Source of the DNA: Tyto alba
Lineage: Eukaryota; Chordata; Aves; Strigiformes; Tytonidae
Reading direction: 5' to 3'
DNA length: 64,000 nucleotides
Assembly (NCBI RefSeq): GCF_018691265.1
Contig: NW_024881321.1
Coordinates: forward strand, 15,751,387 to 15,815,386
In this document: in pieces, positions 37,773-50,706 of the stretch
Numbering within the stretch: position 1 is the first letter of the stretch
How the letters are laid out: every line of letters begins with the position of its first letter
The notes under the pieces: model-generated
The model's database searches: none
Told to the model about the DNA's origin: nothing
What the model saw: only the letters and a program-made list of their open reading frames with translations
Translations under genes and position numbers: made by a program

Positions 37773-37884
37773 AATCTTTGCCTTTACAGACAAAGCTGTC
37801 AGTTGGTGTCACATATGATGACTTTACTGATCCACCAGAGATTGTCAGCTCATTTTATGCAGGACTTCAAACAACCAACAGACG
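37773..37884 (+). other. Candidate coding exon, protein not recognised
   Basis: A long pyrimidine tract ending TTTTTTTCACAG precedes the segment, and ACG|GTAAAA follows, so it is framed like an internal exon of 112 bases. Entered with one base from a preceding exon, it is open throughout (36 codons plus two bases) and includes VGVTYDDFTDPPEIVSSFY, a composition that looks like real protein. A second frame is also open, so coding is not proven. No family is recognised. The trailing two bases fit the phase of a 29-base candidate exon at 50678. A chance open stretch beside a T-rich tract remains quite possible. Confidence 0.3.
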
Positions 37885-39777
37885 GTAAAAAATCTGAGTT
37901 ACTTATTACTTGGTCAGATATGAATTAGCGACCTGAAGGTGAAAATCTCCATAACCTTCTACATTTTTTCTTTGTCATTTAATTCTTCTATTTAAATTAA
38001 TTTATTATGACAGAAAAACAAATTCTGCAAATGATAACCAAATGTAACTATCACAGTAGTAAAAGTGAAAGAAAAAGTAGTTCAATAACGAAGATTCTTC
38101 ATCATTTTATTGGCTCAGTAAATGATATTACCTCCAAAACCTCAATTGTGAAGAATGCTGAGAATTTGAGATAAGAAAGTAAACAAAATCAACAAGATAT
38201 TTGCAAATGTTTGCAACAGATAAATAACATCACCCAAATACTTCCAGCGTGGCCTCATATGGACAGTAACGTATGACTAAAATTTGGATTCTTAATGAAT
38301 CAGTCAGTCAGCATAGATACTTAAAATTCTCATGCAGTCAGATTGTCTTTCAAATCCTTCAGGAAGATTGTTTCTGGCTAACTCAGATACCTAAATAAGT
38401 CCACAACATGCTCAAACTGGAAGATATTAATTGAGAAATTATTTTAGTTTCTCATAAAAGACCTTTAATTTTTCCATTCCGATTTTGTGTAGATCTGGTT
38501 AATACATATCTAACCCAGGTTCTGCTTGTAGAAATAAAGTACACATTAAGAACTTAACCAGAATGCCAAAATGCTACAGAATCTGTAGTTATCCATGGTC
38601 TTTTAGAATATTTCTTCTCTGCTTCAACTGGTTAGTCTGCCCATTTACTAAACTGCAACATTTACTTATGTTAGTTGCTGTTATGTATGAAATTTTTGAT
38701 TTCTTTTCATGTTTTAAAGATTAGGTAGTAACACATTTGCTGAAATAAAAATTAAAATAATCAGGGCAAAAGCAATAGCTCTGATTTCTAAGTCTTTCCC
38801 TGCATATGTTAAAACCTGATACAATAAACAGAAGGGGTGGATGCACACACAAAGAGTACTGTTACTTAGTTGGTGAAAAGGTGTGCTGGATTTGATGCTG
38901 AAGACCGAGTGCCAGATTTTCAGCAGGACTAAACTGCTATAACTTCATGGAAATGAATCACAGAGGCCACAATGAGTGTAATAGCAATGGGAACTGTGGG
39001 GAGGGAGCTGGCTGAGAAATGATAATCTGAGATGTCTCTTGTGAATGTTAAAGGGCAGCTTGTTAATCAGAAGTTGTTAAAATAGTTGTTTGAAATGTTG
39101 CCACTGGACAAGATCTTTCTAAGCAAATGAGTAATCTCGACAGTACTAATGATACCAATTTATCACTGAGGTTCCGTTTGTATGTTTTGTAGTTTCCAAT
39201 CTGTTACAGGAAAATAGTGGTGGCTGGTTGAATGCTTTTTTTTTTTTTAATGAACATTTTAAGTACATAATTTTACTTCATTTGTGCCAGAAAATTGCCC
39301 AAACACCTTCATTAGAAATAAGGCAAATCTGTTTAATACTATCTGAACAGCAGGCAGTATATGCTTTATTGAACAGAAAAGCTTTAACAAACCTTATCCT
39401 GTACACAGGTTTGTACTATCAAACTCTGTTTATGTACTCAGAAGTTTAGGGAAAATATGGGTGCTGCTACATAATAAACAGTGTTTCGCTACCCCTCTTT
39501 TTTATCCAGGTGGTTGATTATATGGTATGGGATATTTTTGCAGGTGGTATAGAAAATCATATATACCAGCTGCTGCACCCACTGAGCAACACTTTGCTAA
39601 ATGACACAGCACCGATCCCACATAACAGAATCTAATGACTCTAGAGTGGTATCTTTACTAGATGTATCTTTTCCTCATTGAGAAAGAGCCATTAAAAAGA
39701 CTTTTGCCTGCCTCTGTTTTTCTTGCACACTGTGTTAGCTAAAGGGGAAATATATTCAGGAGAAACATATGTGATTA

Positions 39778-39818
39778 AAAACAAAACAAAACAGAACAAA
39801 ACAAAACAGTACAAAATA
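39778..39818 (+). repeat. (AAAAC)n tract
   Basis: Imperfect AAAAC pentamers (aaaacaaaacaaaacag and similar). Confidence 0.85.
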
Positions 39819-42800
39819 AGCTAGCTTAGCAAAGATGAACTGGGTACTGGATGGCTTGGCATGCTGCCACTAACGCTTGGCATAGCTCACTTGCTGCTGG
39901 CACTGGAGATGTTAGATGTACTAGCCACTGGGCCCTTGCTATAAACACTTAACTGTGTAGAATCAATATCGACATACTGCATAAACAACTGGATGAACCT
40001 TGTACAAAAATGATAGCAAATAGCATTTCAATCATTTCACATAAATCTAAAAATATAATAGTGGTTGACTATTACTATTAGTATTGTGTCTGAAGACCCT
40101 GATTATCACTGAGCAGCATTAAATTTAGTCTATTGAACATCAGTCCTGTGCTTGCTTTTCCTATGAGTATGATTGGAGTGAAGAAAGCAGCAGTACAAAA
40201 ATTCTCTTCAGTTGGTACCTTACGACAGGGCTTCCAGGATATTTGTTGCTATTTGTGAAAGTAACAGTCATATTGATCACTTGCTTATTTCAGCTAATAG
40301 TGCATAAGCTGTCTGCTTCACATCCCTGCTGTAATTAATGAAAGTAGACATTAACTGTTGCTGGAACAACGTAACTGTTTCTTTACCTCCTGTACTTCCT
40401 GTTCTGAAGCACAGCATATGTTAGCAAATGGTCATGTTTGGTCCTGGAGTGACCAGTAGATTTATAACTTTTCATAGCTAAATGATAGAGGTTTGTAGTA
40501 GAAACGCTATCATTGCTTACATTTTCTCCTTAACTTTGGTAGAGAAATTAATATTTTTGAGGAAAAGATTGCCCATGCTTAGATTCTGTGAAATTCCTTG
40601 TAGTTTACATAATGACAACACTGTTTCTGTCTCATAAAGAAACAACACGGTTGCTTCTTTCTCATAAAACATGGTTATAACACAGCCCAAAAATATAATG
40701 TGAATGGGTTTTATGTGAAAGACACAGGAGATCATGCACTTGTGTCACAGCTTCAAGTTCTTGAAGCCAAAGGCTGTGCTCCAAGTCCCTGAAATCCATC
40801 TAAACATGTGGACTCTTTTACTCCGTTGGAAGCTGCCAAGTCACTGAAGAAAATTTAAACTACCACATGCAGTATTGCTACCTGCTGTGGATGATCAAGG
40901 AGATACACAGTAACTTCAGTGATATTATTATCTTTATTGTAATAAAGTGTCATCTTGTCTGCAAAAACAACGTGGCAATCTCACCAACACTGCCATTTTT
41001 AAATGATACATAAGATTAAGCAATACTGTGGATAAATTTTCTAAAAGAAAGAAGCAGACCTGCCTCACTTCTGACTTTACACTGGGCAAGGTGAATATAA
41101 TGAGTTCCAACTGATATTGGCTGTGTGATGTACGCATCTTTATGTCTCTAAAATATATGAAATAGAGGGGAAGAGATTACGCCTGTTCTTAAATTATTCA
41201 GATTAATTAAAAAAATAAGAGAAAGGCAAAAGAAGCAGCATATATAAATATACTGTTGATTACATGTAACTAAGTAGTAAAAGATCCTTGAACTTTTCCT
41301 GATTCTGGTCACACTTTATTTTGTTTAGCTATCCGAGACCTTTTTTCTTTTTTTCTTTTTCCTTGCTGCCTCTAGCAGTCCTTTCAGGAGCATGTTGACA
41401 GCTTTGAGCTGACAGAGAATCATTATAATCAGTGTAGAAGATATAAAGTCACAATGAGAAAGGAATTAATGTTTACAGTACTGGGGACCACACACTGTGA
41501 TAGTTTGCATTAGAAACTCAGCAGGGGGAGTGTGAAAAGCTGTAGCATTATAGTAGATAGAGGGGCTTTTTGGTATGAACAGGTCATGTGTGTTCAAGTG
41601 CCTGTCTAACATGTAACAGTCACAAAATATTATCACGTTCAGCAGGGTCATTACTGCTGCTGCATTGAATACATAGCCTCTTAATATTCCCCACACTCTC
41701 AAAATATGAAAAAGATACAACCTCAAATAATGGATTCTCCCTAACAATATCAGTAGTACTTTCAGCATAAACTGCCACAAAAAGGAGACTGAGACATACA
41801 CATAAATAGATCAAAACTATATAGAGTAGGTATTATATCAGAGCAAGGTCATTCCTTCAGGTAATTAAAAAGATTTAAGCCAAAATGCAGAAACAACTGT
41901 CTGAAACAAAAAGAACAACAGAAGCTTTACCTCTAAACTCTGAAAAAAAAAAACATTTTTGAATGTCATAATGAGCAGAGGCTTATAGCAGCTCAAAACA
42001 GGTACAAAAATCCAGGAAGTATTATCTGGGGAGATACATACACTGAGCAAAGATTCAAGTCTGTGATAAGTCTTTACAATTTTTTATTTCTTTCTTCTTT
42101 GTTTTTTACTTTGAGCTTCTGAGATGAACTGTAGACAGTTTGAAATTGCAAACAAATCTCTAGGAGACAGAGATCAAGTAGCAGAAGTTTGACTCCAAGG
42201 TCCTTGTTATGGTAGCAAAAACTACATTTTATCCTTGTTACTACTATACCATGTTGCAAGAATGTTAGGGTTACACAAGAAGGCACTTAAAAGTTGAGAG
42301 ATGCCAGAAACACTTTTCAACTCTCCCCAGTGGAATGGAGGGGTGGTACTGTCTTCATTTTACAAATGAGCAACTCTAACAGGCACAGATTAAGGCCAAG
42401 AGATATATTTATTTTGGCTGCCCAAATGGAGATACCATGGAACTGATTGTCAGGGGATTTAAGATTTAATGGAGTAGATGAAATCTCCTTTAGGTTAGAC
42501 ACCAAAAAGTTTTGAAATTAGGCAACTTAAATTAGTGGACGTGAATCACACAATCACAAAACCCCATCCTAAATGTTCAAAGAATGTCTCCATTTGACTT
42601 CAGAGTCAATAAACATTTTGGAAAACAAAACTGCCACCAAGAAAATTAAGAAGTTAGTAGTCAGCTGTCTTAACCGCAGAATGATTGTGTTTTATCCTTT
42701 TCCACAGCTGATCTGAATTGCCATCACACAAGTATCTGGGTATTTGACATTGCGTAAGAAAAAAAAAAATCACAAAAGGAGTGCAGTTAGATAGCTAAAT

Positions 42801-43935
42801 CAAATACATTTACTCCACAGTCATAACTCCCTGAGGTCAACATGTATGTTTACAGTTACATGATGAAAAATAAGGATACAGGAAATAAACTTCCACACGG
42901 GACCCTGGTCACCCACATTGCTTAGTTCTTTGATTTTACCTTGTATCTGGTTTGACCTGTTCCAAACATATTTCTCTGTTGCAGAGAGACATAGCTCTTA
43001 GAGTGGATGCAAGTTAATCTATTTGTTCTTAGGTTGAAGCACTGAACCCTTTTATTAAGCTGATAAGCATACTGATATTTATTGATGTAACCCTGTAAGT
43101 GCCTGCTCCTAGGAATTTTCATCATCAGTTAAACCTGAATCTTCAACTTCATGGTTACATTTTAGCACTGTTCACAAACTCATGTGTCAAATCTGAACTG
43201 ATGGACATATTCAGAGTTATGACTTCCCCCCCCCCAGGAAAACACTAGGAGCAGGTCATTCCCAAATACTCTTCTTATCAATATAAGTTTGGGATACTTT
43301 CTTAAAATGGTAACCTAGGCTTAAGTCTCTCCTCAACAAGGTGGGGTGTGAGACCATGTCCCCAGTGAACACAATAAAAAACAGGCCACGGGTATTTCTG
43401 GGACAGACATGTCTCATTCTCATTTGTGCAATTTGCTCTGCTATGCATCAAATAAGACTCACTGAAGCAAAGAATTCAATCTTTCCAAGTAAATGTCCTA
43501 ACTACTGGTTACTAGAAAAAAGTGCGGGGAGGGCATTGCCAGCTACCCTTCCTTTTTTTAAGAGTGGTCTGAAATGCCAAATTCTTAACGAAAGGGCTTC
43601 GATGTCTATTCCCAGAAGAAAGTAGAAAAGGAATGAATCTTCTAAGGGAAGAAATCTGTCTGGTAGTTAAAATTAGGAATCTAAGCACATAAGAGGGAAC
43701 TTACTTAAGTATTGACATTATTTAGAATGTTTTCTTCAAATCTAATTCCAGGATGGAAATTTTATAGTCAGATATTTAATTTGGGAGCCAAGGATTTCAG
43801 GAAAATACAGACTGTCTAAAAAGTATCTCAAATTCCTAAACATTATTTGTCGGTCTAGTCAGAGGGGGAAATCTGTAAGAGAAATGCATAACCTTCACTT
43901 CAGAGACAGAGAATGTAGACACAAGCTACTATTAA

Positions 43936-43937
<2 letters not shown>

Positions 43938-43971
<34 letters not shown>
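43938..43971 (+). repeat. Uninterrupted poly(A), 34 bases
   Basis: A perfect A homopolymer following attaaat. No upstream retroposed gene or target duplication is visible. Length in the assembly may be inaccurate. Confidence 0.9.
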
Positions 43972-43976
<5 letters not shown>

Positions 43977-46577
43977 AGCACATGTTTTAGCAATGACCTT
44001 TGATCACCTCTGATGTTTAGGCAGAACATAACAAACAGCAGTCAAAAAAGCAGTCCTTTCTGCTGAAGAGGAGAGGGACCTTCTGCAGGTAAGCAGTGGT
44101 ACAGATCAGGCATTGTGTCCTTAACCAAGAGGAGCAATACATCAGTAATTCATCTCTTTCTATTCTTCCCTTTTTCCCATGTTGGTAGAAGCTGTGGCGG
44201 ACTTCAATGTCTATATATTATCTCCTTTGTGTTTCACTGTATGAGAGATTCATTATATATGTTAAATGCATGCGGTTTTTGTTCTTGTTATACTCTAAAG
44301 TGAGTTCTACCTAGCTCTTAAAGTTTCATTCTTATACGACCATATGTGATATGTCCTTATACTTCTGTGGTCTTATGTATTGTCTTGTACCTGTATTTTC
44401 AAGGCCATTGATATCTTCTCACGCTTTTACTCTTGGGGATCACTGTTATACAGCACACAATTCTAGAAGGAATAATAAGGTAAAAGCCTTCCTGATAAGG
44501 TGAAGCCATGACTTTATGACTTTAGTGTCCTTGTCTTCTCCTAGTGTCTAAGATTAAATCTTCTTGCTTCCATGAAAATTAATTTACCACTGTGCTATAC
44601 CAGACAGAGACATTTTCATTTCTTTCAACAAGGTAGATAAACTATGCAGCAAAAAAAATTAAGAGTTACTGAAAGAGGAGCAGACATAGAGAACAAGTCC
44701 ATACTTGTTTTTTTTTTGTTTTGAATTATTTTGCTTTTGTCTTTATATTCTATGGCACCTACATGGGAAGAGGAAAGCCTCAGTTACTGTTCCTAGAACT
44801 ACATTTTGTTTGCTATGTGTTTAATGTAAATTAGTTACCCAAACTCTATATAACTCCTCTAATGAGTCTCAGTATTTGCAAAGATCCTAGCATGAAGGGA
44901 TAGCAGAACAGGATTTGGTAACACCTTATACTACTGTAATTCTTTAACCATCAGACCATGCTGCCTCTATAATATTCTTGAAATTAAATTGAACTCACCT
45001 AATTAAGTGGAAATATTTCATAAACTTTGTTAAAATGGACTTCAGCATAGAATTTGTGCTACATCTAGAGTTCCATTACTACACAAAATTAAAATATTTC
45101 TTTTCCTCAAGACAGTTCTGCATGAGTTCTCATTGTTACATGCCCAGCACAATATTCTCTGTGTTTAATTTCAGAACTAGCAAGTAACAATAGAAAAGCT
45201 TAAATTCTGTAGATAACTAAATAAATTAAACATGCCACAACTCCTAATTGCCCACACAACTAAAATTGGGTCTGTATAAGCAACATTCTATGTGCTACAT
45301 TCATCTGTGCTAGCTACCCTAATTGCCTGGGCTGAGAGGATTATAACTTGGAAAAAGTAAGGTGTTATGTTGTATTACTCCATACCTAAGAGCTTTTTCC
45401 TAAAGGGCAACAAAGAAAAACTATTAGAGGCACCCATTCACTTCTATCCCCATTAATATTGACATTTGGAAGAAAAAAATGCATGTTCATTGAAATGAAC
45501 CACATTTGATATCTGAAGGCTGATTTATTTCATATGAAAAACTAAACTGTGTTGTAAGGATTTGTGTATAATACAAACCTGTTAAATACTTAACAGGGCA
45601 TAACAAAAAATGCATTCTTTAAGGAAGAATGCTGGAAGCAACATTGCTTCAGTCTGATTGGTACATTAGCAGCCCTGGCTGTGATAGAAGAATACCAGTG
45701 TCAAGGAAATCTCATTAAAAAACCTTTCCTTTAGTAGATAATGGACTGTGTGGCTGAACTGTGCTGCTGTTGGTTTTCTGATCTGTGCTTTCCAATTTTA
45801 GTGTCTAAGCAAGGTTTCCTTATTAACAAAATCTACCATCCAGAGTATGCAGAGCTGGATTAAACATCTGATGTTTATAAAATGTATTTGATTATACTTC
45901 TCATACCTTTTCAAATATCAGGGCTAAATACAGCCTGCTTATAAGTAAACAAATAGCTGTGGAGGTGAGGCTAGTTACAAAACACTATGTGGCCTTTGCT
46001 GAGGATGTTGTGACAGGAATTGTTTTATGAGAGACAATGGAGGCCCAGGATCAAGACAAAATATAAATCATGATTTAAAAAAATTACAGAGAATAATGAA
46101 AATTAAATACATCTTATTAATAAAAAAAGTACTATTTGAAACACATACTTTATTTAACATCACATAACCAATGAGAGTTGATGAAGTCAATTTAAAGTTG
46201 GAAGTCTCCAGGAAATAGGAGAACAAATTCTATTTATCTGTTGATATCCCAGGACATAAAAATCAGAAATAAATATTTTCAAGTATCTCCTGCTAAGAGT
46301 CACAGCTGCATTGTTGTTAAATGTAATCATTGGTCTAAGTGAAGATGCAAGGTAAGGCTTATGGAAAAGGTAATTAAACCAGGCAATATATTTGGCAAGA
46401 AGTAAACAAACAAACAGGCAGACTGGGCTTCAGACACACAGATGTCTTATTTATCCAGCTAGGTTATTAATCTAGTGAAAGATCTTAGCCTTTCCTACGA
46501 AATTTCCTTTTAGAAGGGATTTCTATTTGGGAAAAGACATACTGTTCCTCAAAAGAAGTTCTTTTCATGCAATGCAA

Positions 46578-46685
46578 TGCATAGTTAAACTAGGGAACAC
46601 AATGTCACAGGATGTCCTGAATGCCAGATGCATAAATGAGTTCAAAAAGGAATGTGACAAAATCGTGGAAGGTAAGTCCAACTGA
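46578..46685 (+). mobile_element. Very old CR1-like 3' fragment
   Basis: AGTTAAACTAGGGAACACAA, TGTCACAGGATGTCCTGAAT, GCCAGATGCATAAATGAGTT, CAAAAAGGAATGTGACAAAA resembles the 3' untranslated part of old CR1 lineages (TTAAACTATGGAACTC...CACAGGATGT...GATGCC...TTCAAAAAGGGA...GACAAATTCATGGA). It is strongly diverged and lacks the tail repeats, so it is a fossil. The match is by eye. Confidence 0.6.
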
Positions 46686-47076
46686 CTGACTTCATACTCA
46701 AGCTTGAGAATTCCCAAAGCCATTCATTCATTTAAGTTGAGAGCGCAAACCAGGAAAGTAGTTTCCTTACTCTTGTACTCTTTCCCTAGCAACCTGGGAG
46801 AAAACCTTGGATCATATTGACCTATTGTTCCCATCTTTATATTCCTGTGTAATTTTATTACCATCAAGGCCACTGAGGCACACACATTTAAACATTTGAA
46901 GTAAGATAGCTGAAGCCAGTGTTTGAAGGCCTAAAGGTTCACTTTTCTAAATTTACTTTGTAAGGCCTAAAATGAAGAGGCACGTTATGTAAATTGGTTT
47001 CTGAGATCAGCTGTGGTAAACCATTGCTCAGATCACAGTTGCATTCTACCCAGCCTAAAATATTACATACACAATT

Positions 47077-47080
<4 letters not shown>

Positions 47081-47113
<33 letters not shown>
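47081..47113. repeat. (AT)n microsatellite
   Basis: About 16 AT units, nearly perfect, continuing as AT-rich sequence up to the solo LTR at 47132. Confidence 0.95.
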
Positions 47114-47117
<4 letters not shown>

Positions 47118-47255
47118 TAATTGTATATATGTGTTGTGGTTTGAGCCTGGTCAGCAGCTAAACACCACGCAGTCGCTAACCCACCCTCCCCCCACTTGGG
47201 AATGGGGAGGGAATCGGAGGGGCAAAGGGAGACTCGCGGGTTGAGATAAAAACAG

Positions 47256-47261
47256 TTTAAT
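47256..47261 (-). terminator. Polyadenylation-type signal of the solo LTR
   Basis: ATTAAA on the minus strand, about 170 bases after the TATA box, followed by the conserved TTTATCTCAACCC that is also found after ATTAAA in the LTR at 29333. Confidence 0.6.
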
Positions 47262-47428
47262 AACAGTAACAGAACAATACGCTGACAGCAGTATCAGCAG
47301 GTAATGTACAATACAGCTGCTCACCACCCACCCACCAACACCCACCTGTTCCCGGCCAGCAATCCCCAACACAAAGGCACCACAGCAACACTCCCAGAAG
47401 GGAGAGCCCCTCCAGGCCCACTCCTGCC

Positions 47429-47436
47429 TTTATATA
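47429..47436 (-). promoter_or_regulatory. TATA box of the solo LTR
   Basis: TATATAAA on the minus strand. It sits upstream of the ATTAAA signal in the order expected for U3-R and is intact, so the LTR could still act as a weak promoter reading leftward. There is no evidence that it does. Confidence 0.65.
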
Positions 47437-48437
47437 GTGAGCACAATGTCACATGACATGGGATATCGGCCAATCGGGGCCCAGCCCTCCAGCTGTGCTC
47501 CCCCCGCCCCCGCACACAGGTGAGGGCACTGGGACCTGGGGAGCCCCTGGGGTCTCAGGGTGCTGCAGCTCCTCCCGCTGCCAGACCAATGGGAACTCTA
47601 GGCCAGCCCCAGCCAGGACAATATGTATAATATATTTTGATTTGGAATAGATTAGATACAGACAACACTGCTCTGTGAAATGTCCATTCATTTTAATATT
47701 AGACAGTTGCTGAGTAAAAGTGAAGGAGAACTAAGAGGAGAATTTACAACTATTCTTTCTTAGAGTAGTACACTAACTTCTGAGCAATGGCTGCTTTCCA
47801 GTTGCTTTCTTTTCTTAATTCCCTTCTCTTGACTCCTGTCTTGTCCATAATCCAGCTTCCACAGAAGAGATAGAAGGTTTCCCTTAGTCTTCTTGAATTT
47901 GCTAGTTTCTGCTAGTAGGAGCTTTGAATCCACCACTCCAGTTCCATAGTTGTTGTATAAAAGATGGACACCACTACGTTATCCTCTTCTTGTCTTCTGA
48001 CACAGAAAGAGTTTGATGACTCAGTCACGTGCCTTCACATGAGGATCACAAAGTCTGGATCCCCAGAAGGAGGAAATAGCTCTAAAGACATGTTTATGTA
48101 GTTACTTCAGTAAGGCCCTAAATTTTCCCTTTGAGTTTTACCATCTGAACCATCAACCCAGTAAAATGTAATTTGGAGCTTCTCTGAAAGGTAAACAGAG
48201 CACTGCAGGTAAACTGATAGCGCTCAGAATCAGAAACTAAATACACTCTTCCTCCTGCAGGGATAAAGGACTGTAATAGGTCTGTAATTCAAAGACTTTC
48301 AGCTGAGTGGTGTTTACGCAGCTGGTTTTTACTTGGTTAGCTACCACTCCCAGCTAAGACACTGAAACTGGTGGGGTGAAACCCCCAGTTCATTTAAAAA
48401 AAAAATAATCAAATTTTTGGTTGTGAGCTTTACAATC

Positions 48438-48462
48438 TTTTTTCTTTCTTTCTTTCTTTCTT

Positions 48463-48494
<32 letters not shown>
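48438..48494. repeat. (TTTC)n followed by poly(T)
   Basis: About seven TTTC units running into a T-run of roughly 28 bases, a pyrimidine-only tract of over 50 bases. Confidence 0.92.
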
Positions 48495-48497
<3 letters not shown>

Positions 48498-50197
48498 TAA
48501 CTGAAATTGCTCACAAAGCCTTTCAGAACTAAAAGTAATTTAAGAAGCTGTTCCTTGATGCCTTTCAGCTATTAAATTCCAGCTCCCAGCTTAGACTCCA
48601 TAACTGACTATGTGTAGACAGGCTTAGTGTATGTTAACATATCAAACATGGACATAAATTTGATGTGTTAGCGGGTCTGCTTTGATTAAACTCAGGATCA
48701 AGAACTTAATTGCATCACTATATAAGCACAACCTTTATCAGATTGCTAACCTGCAGAGAACAGCAGAAAGGTAAATGTCTCTGTACGTATGATTTCATAT
48801 TGTTTAGTCTTATTGACTACACCCTGTTCAACCTCAGAAACACTTACTTCTTCAGAGTGATTTCATAGAGAACATAATCCCTTAATTTATAGAATCTAAA
48901 TAAATTTATCTTACAGCTGTCTCTTTCTGTTAAGTGTCAGAATAATTAAATTGGCTCTGGAAACAAGCAGTCTGGATCTTGTCCTATATGGCTGTTCTTA
49001 TAGTTAAAATTAGAATTTTTTTTATGAACCAAATCCTAAAACTTTTTGCATGGGTAAGATGGGAACAGAATCTTTTTCTAACCGGGTTCTCCTGTCCTCT
49101 GAGCAGCTAATTATTCACAGTGGGGAGATGCCTCTAGTGGGCAGATGGGTGAAACTGCAGCCAGGAGAAGACCCTGGGGAAGTTCTGAAAAAAAACAGAG
49201 GACATATTAGGAAGCAGACTCAAGTCATGGTGTTAGAAAGGAGGACACTGCATTGTAACTAGAGGAGTCGTTGATAACTGCCTGGAGCTGCTGAGTGAAA
49301 AACAAGATGAAAAGGAAAGATGTGTCTTTCTTATTCAGCATATTAGATTTTATTAAACTAAAAGAGTAATTTTCCTTCTTCTTGCACTGTAATAAAACAT
49401 AAATTTGGAAGCCTTTTGGTCTCTTCTGACATATTAATTTCAAATGAAATGTGCAGTAGATCCACTAGAAGACTCTGGCTGATTCAGAGTACCACAACAA
49501 AGACCACTGATCATGCTAGATCTTCACAGGTTTCAGAAAATAGGGCTTTAAGGAGATGCAACTCTCTGTACTTGAATATTTAGTAAAAATAGCTCCTGTC
49601 TCCCTGAAGACTAAAAGATTCAGGTTAATTTAATAGTCATTTCATGAATGGCTACTTCATCACATGACTCTGATGTCTGCAGTTTATCTCATTTCATTAA
49701 ATATGTCAGCCTGACTCTTGAACTGGGACTAATGTCTTCAAGATGGCTTTTAGCGTCCTCTGTATCATTTGATCTAAGCAAAGAGGAACAGATCACTATA
49801 TCTCTTTATAGACACTATGTTTGCTAGAGAAGAATATAAAGATTTAAAGTAAATATTCTGTTAGAGATGGAATTTTGGCTTTTTAGAAGAGCATAGACTT
49901 TGTACATATGTTAAACTCTTAAAAACAATTACACATTTTAATATAAACACAATAAAATGTCTAATTTTTTCAACCAAAGACGCTTCTCCTTAGTAGCCTC
50001 TAATCATTTTAAACCAAATAAATGAATAGACTAGTAAATGTCAAAAGAATGTTTTGCCATTCATCAAGAATAATAAATGATTAAAATTTTTTGTGTACAG
50101 TGTTCTAATTGAAAAATATCATTTTCTGCTCAGATGTGATAATGCACTCTATATGAAGGATTAAAAAACCCTGAAATTCTACACGTTACAGAAAATA

Positions 50198-50217
50198 TTT
50201 TTTTTTTTTTTTTTTTT
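50198..50217. repeat. Poly(T) tract
   Basis: Uninterrupted T-run of about 20 bases with no associated element. Confidence 0.9.
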
Positions 50218-50677
50218 GGCTAATTAGAAAAAGTAATGGTGGTTTATTTTATAGTATTAAATGCTTGTTTGACTGAGTGAGGATATGTATGATCTTCACA
50301 CTTATTATAAAAGACAAAAGACAAATACAAACTGTGTAGTTTATCTGTTCTGAGATTTTCAAAACACATCAAAGTGTACAATAATTTTATGCAAAAAGTG
50401 AAGGAAATAAAATGTAAGTACTTTTATTGCATTGTGCATGCTTTAGCCTTTTATAGAGCTATATGCAGGCATAATATGCAATTTCTTATTTCAAAAAGCT
50501 TATTTGAAAATACAGAAATTTAAAAAAAAAAATATATTAGCTCTGCACTCTCTATGGTAGTTGATGGGTTGCCATCTGAAGGCAAAAAAAGGTTATTCTC
50601 ATTAAAGCAGAAAGGAAAGATCCTTACTTTTTATTTACTTTTTTTCAAAGAAAATTTTTTTTTTTTTTTTTTTCCAG

Positions 50678-50706
50678 AGTAAATAAATGTGGCTGGACAA
50701 TAACAG
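50678..50706 (+). other. Candidate 29-base microexon
   Basis: It is preceded by a T-run of about 19 bases ending TTTCCAG and followed by the near-ideal donor CAG|GTAAGT. Only one frame is open: one base, nine codons (VNKCGWTIT), one base. Its entry phase fits the exit of the candidate exon at 37773-37884, and its exit phase fits the candidate exon at 54988. The strong splice signals are the main argument. The shortness makes coding evidence weak, and T-runs followed by AG are common in AT-rich DNA. Confidence 0.28.

Larger units (their letters stand above)
34122..46577. other. Gene-poor AT-rich stretch, with one candidate exon
   Basis: Apart from the candidate exon at 37773-37884 no gene is supported. 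Low-complexity tracts lie at 37240-37311 (T/G-rich), 37698-37724 (T), 39778-39818 (AAAAC) and 43938-43971 (A). Minus-strand open frames up to 111 aa (41466-41801) show no recognisable motif. Confidence 0.5.
47132..47620 (-). mobile_element. Solo LTR of a bird endogenous retrovirus, minus orientation
   Basis: A 489-bp GC-rich block with TG...CA ends is flanked by a perfect 5-bp duplication, ATATG (47127-47131 and 47621-47625). On the minus strand it reads U3 with a CCGATTGG CCAAT-type box, a clean TATATAAA (47429-47436), an ATTAAA polyadenylation-type signal (47256-47261), TTTATCTCAACCCGCGAG, and an end in AAACCACAACA. No internal sequence is present, so it is what remains after recombination between two LTRs of a provirus. 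A 5-bp duplication is usual for ERVL-type elements. Open frames within it (on both strands, up to about 80 aa) are by-products of its GC content. Its U5 end is related to that of the LTR at 29333. Confidence 0.92.

Noticed and set aside
43938..43971. Poly(A) as the tail of a processed pseudogene
   Set aside because: No gene-like body or target duplication is visible upstream.
47151..47691. Several frames of 64-80 aa on both strands with Gly/Pro/Ser-rich sequence
   Set aside because: By-products of the GC-rich solo LTR.
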